Positions 13,401-14,511 of a DNA stretch of 14,511 nucleotides are shown here, piece by piece. How positions within the stretch are numbered: the stretch's first letter is position 1; the number at the start of each line of letters is the position of its first letter. A program made the position numbers and the translations under genes. The notes under the pieces are model-generated. The model had not been told where the DNA came from, made no database searches, and was given only the letters and a program-made list of their open reading frames with translations. This DNA is from an uncultured Megasphaera sp. Its GTDB lineage: Bacteria; Bacillota; Negativicutes; Veillonellales; Megasphaeraceae. The DNA lies in assembly GCA_900548635.1 (NCBI GenBank), contig URLP01000035.1, positions 1 to 14,511 of the forward strand, in the 5' to 3' direction.

Positions 13401-13428
13401 CCGCACCTACTATAAAGGAGTGATCATT

Positions 13429-13989
13429 ATGAAATTCAAGAATCTCGTCATGTTGGCTGCTGCCCTTACCTGCATTGCCGGCTCGACAGTCATGGCTGAA
13501 GAAAAAGTGAACATCAAGAGTGCCAGTGCCGACAGCTATGAAGTCGTCCAGGTCATGACGACAAAAGACAAGAAATACTATCAGTATTATAACAGTGCCT
13601 ATCAGTATGCCGTCGATATCCCCAGAGCGGCTACGACAGCTGACATGAATGCCGACGGTGACGGCTGCTATTTCCAGGATCCGAAGGACAACGCCGTCTA
13701 CATGACCTATGCCGCCAAGAACAGCATGGGCTTTTCCATCGACGAACTCTACAACATGGCCATCGGCATGAACGGCTCGCCGACGCTGACGACGAACATC
13801 AAGACCAAGAACAGCTACGCCATCGGCTGGACGGACGGCAAGACATCGTACTACCACGAACTCTACGTCAACGACAAGAACAAGACCTACACGGCCTTCT
13901 CCGTCACCTACCCGACGAGCAAGAAAGATAAGTACCAGGCCATCATCGCCCACATGTCCCGCAGCTTCATGCCGCACGTCCAGATGTAA
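13429..13989 (+). CDS. Small secreted protein of unknown function
   Basis: A 186-residue protein whose family I do not recognise with certainty. Residues 1-23 form a classical signal peptide (MKFKN, hydrophobic LVMLAAALTCIAG, then STVMA before EEK), so it is exported. C15 lacks a proper lipobox. The mature part has an early YYQYYNSAYQYAVDIP stretch (50-65), an acidic DMNADGDG (72-79), a Tyr-rich middle and an end of SRSFMPHVQM. The pattern 'YAVDIP ... DGDG ... F ... A-rich strand' resembles small PsbP/Mog1-like alpha-beta sandwich proteins, but this is a guess. ATG 13429 follows AAAGGAG (13414-13420) by 8 bases. The frame can be extended upstream to 13312, but that would place 39 residues, including hairpin-coded ones, before a good signal peptide. 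It stands alone between two terminators. Confidence 0.75.
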   Translation: MKFKNLVMLAAALTCIAGSTVMAEEKVNIKSASADSYEVVQVMTTKDKKYYQYYNSAYQYAVDIPRAATTADMNADGDGCYFQDPKDNAVYMTYAAKNSMGFSIDELYNMAIGMNGSPTLTTNIKTKNSYAIGWTDGKTSYYHELYVNDKNKTYTAFSVTYPTSKKDKYQAIIAHMSRSFMPHVQM

Positions 13990-13993
13990 AGTG

Positions 13994-14025
13994 TGAAAAA
14001 AGGCTTTGACAAAAGCCTTTTTTCA
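13994..14025 (+). terminator. Terminator after the secreted-protein gene
   Basis: TGAAAAAAGGCTTT (13994-14007) pairs perfectly with AAAGCCTTTTTTCA (14012-14025) around the GACA loop, giving a 14-bp stem with six A on one side and six T on the other. It could stop transcription from both directions. The loop carries part of the next promoter's -35 box. Confidence 0.88.
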
Positions 14026-14034
14026 TGATATAAT
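14006..14034 (+). promoter_or_regulatory. Full-consensus promoter of rplS
   Basis: TTGACA (14006-14011) and TATAAT (14029-14034) are both perfect and separated by 17 bp, with TG at 14026-14027 as extended -10. The start is expected near 14041. This is the strongest promoter in the window. Confidence 0.93.
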
Positions 14035-14040
14035 TCCCTT

Positions 14041-14132
14041 GTTAATTTAGGCAGTCCTCTGCTCGATAACACGATTGTCGTGAAAGGTGGCGGCAACGGG
14101 GGCACGAATGTCTTATAGGAGGAAAAAAGAAA
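14041..14132 (+). promoter_or_regulatory. Structured 5' leader of rplS (possible L19 autoregulatory leader)
   Basis: The leader of about 92 nt contains a GCAG-TCCT-CTGC hairpin (14051-14062) and a CACGA-TTG-TCGTG hairpin (14070-14082). A second CACGA at 14103-14107 could instead capture TCGTG. TCCTC in the first hairpin (14055-14059) is complementary to GAGGA within the ribosome binding site (14119-14123). L19 leaders that bind the protein product are known in Firmicutes, but I cannot confirm membership of that class from the sequence alone. Confidence 0.5.
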
Positions 14133-14474
14133 ATGAACATTATCAGCGTACTTGAACAGGAACAGCTTCGTGACGATATCCCGGCATTCCGCCCTGGTGA
14201 TACTGTCAAAGTTCACGTAAAGGTTGTTGAAGGCAATCGCGAACGTGTACAGATTTTTGAAGGTGTCGTAATTGGCCGTCAGAACGGCGGTGTCCGCGAA
14301 ACTTTCACTGTCCGCCGCGTTTCCTACGGTGTTGGTGTTGAACGTACTTTCTTGGTACATTCCCCGCGCCTCGCTAAAATCGAAGTCGTTCGCCACGGTA
14401 TCGTCCGTCGTGCAAAACTGCACTACCTCCGTGGTCTTACAGGCAAAGCTGCCCGTATCCGCGAACGTCGGTAA
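14133..14474 (+). CDS. rplS: 50S ribosomal protein L19
   Basis: A large-subunit ribosomal protein located at the 30S-50S interface. Its 113 residues match the family. Conserved parts are FRPGDTVKVHVKVVEGNRER (19-38), QIFEGVVIGRQNGG (40-53), ETFTVRR (56-62), GVGVERTFLVHSP (66-78) and the basic tail RHGIVRRAKLHYLRGLTGKA (87-106). ATG 14133 follows AGGAGGA (14117-14123) by 9 bases. Unlike its neighbours it favours T- and A-ending codons: of five Thr codons four are ACT, one is ACA and none is ACG. This fits translational selection in a highly expressed gene. It has its own consensus promoter and leader and is not next to rpsP-rimM-trmD within this window. Confidence 0.98.
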   Translation: MNIISVLEQEQLRDDIPAFRPGDTVKVHVKVVEGNRERVQIFEGVVIGRQNGGVRETFTVRRVSYGVGVERTFLVHSPRLAKIEVVRHGIVRRAKLHYLRGLTGKAARIRERR

Positions 14475-14511
14475 TTCATTGGCAAGAACACTGGAAAAAG
14501 GGGCCGTCGCA
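14475..14511. other. Unassigned right edge
   Basis: These 37 bases after rplS show no terminator. A TTG at 14479 opens a frame to the edge (LARTLEKGAVA), but it has no ribosome binding site. AAAAAGGGG near 14494-14502 could serve a gene beginning beyond the window. No gene can be called. Confidence 0.4.

Noticed and set aside
13312..13428. N-terminal extension of the secreted protein
   Set aside because: It would run through the terminator hairpin and place 39 residues before a good signal peptide; AAAGGAG correctly serves ATG 13429.
14479..14511. A TTG-initiated gene after rplS
   Set aside because: Only 11 codons are visible, no ribosome binding site precedes it and no family motif is recognisable.

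Overview
The window is a gene-dense bacterial chromosome segment in which every recognisable protein gene lies on the + strand. GC content looks to be in the mid-50s, third positions are strongly C-biased (GTC, ATC, CTC, GGC) and Shine-Dalgarno sites are strong. A tRNA-Gly T-box leader and a WecA/WecB pair sit beside a Firmicutes-style ATP synthase operon. Together these suggest an anaerobic diderm Firmicute of the class Negativicutes. A Megasphaera-like organism is my best guess from general impression only; no marker gene here proves it.

Layout. (1) 1-2669: the 3' end of a UPF0210 (PFL family) gene, then wecA (GTG start) and wecB, which open the pathway for undecaprenyl-linked surface polysaccharide and supply UDP-ManNAc. 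A perfect 15-bp inverted repeat carries the wecA stop codon in its loop, just before the wecB ribosome binding site. (2) 2670-2848: an AT-rich promoter region with a TTGCTT-17-TAAAAT promoter and a hairpin that begins at the predicted transcript 5' end. (3) 2849-9918: a complete F-type ATP synthase operon, atpZ-atpI-atpB-E-F-H-A-G-D-C, closed by a strong terminator. The c subunit has an Asp in helix 1 exactly 33 residues before the ion-binding Glu of helix 2, an unusual two-carboxylate pattern. (4) 9956-10070: non-coding DNA built from 7-bp tandem repeats forming a 29-nt imperfect inverted repeat plus a third related copy. (5) 10077-13285: a promoter and glycine-specific T-box leader (GGC specifier, terminator/antiterminator) controlling glyQ and glyS, the two subunits of glycyl-tRNA synthetase. 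(6) 13286-13989: a terminator-like hairpin and a small secreted protein of unknown function. (7) 13994-14474: a terminator whose loop contains the -35 box of a full-consensus promoter, followed by a structured leader and rplS (ribosomal protein L19).

The genes are mostly core housekeeping: cell-surface precursor synthesis, energy coupling, tRNA charging and ribosome assembly. No mobile element, CRISPR array or phage gene is visible. The unusual content lies in the c-subunit ion site, the heptad repeat region and the compact regulatory structures between genes. The last 37 bases contain no gene I can identify.
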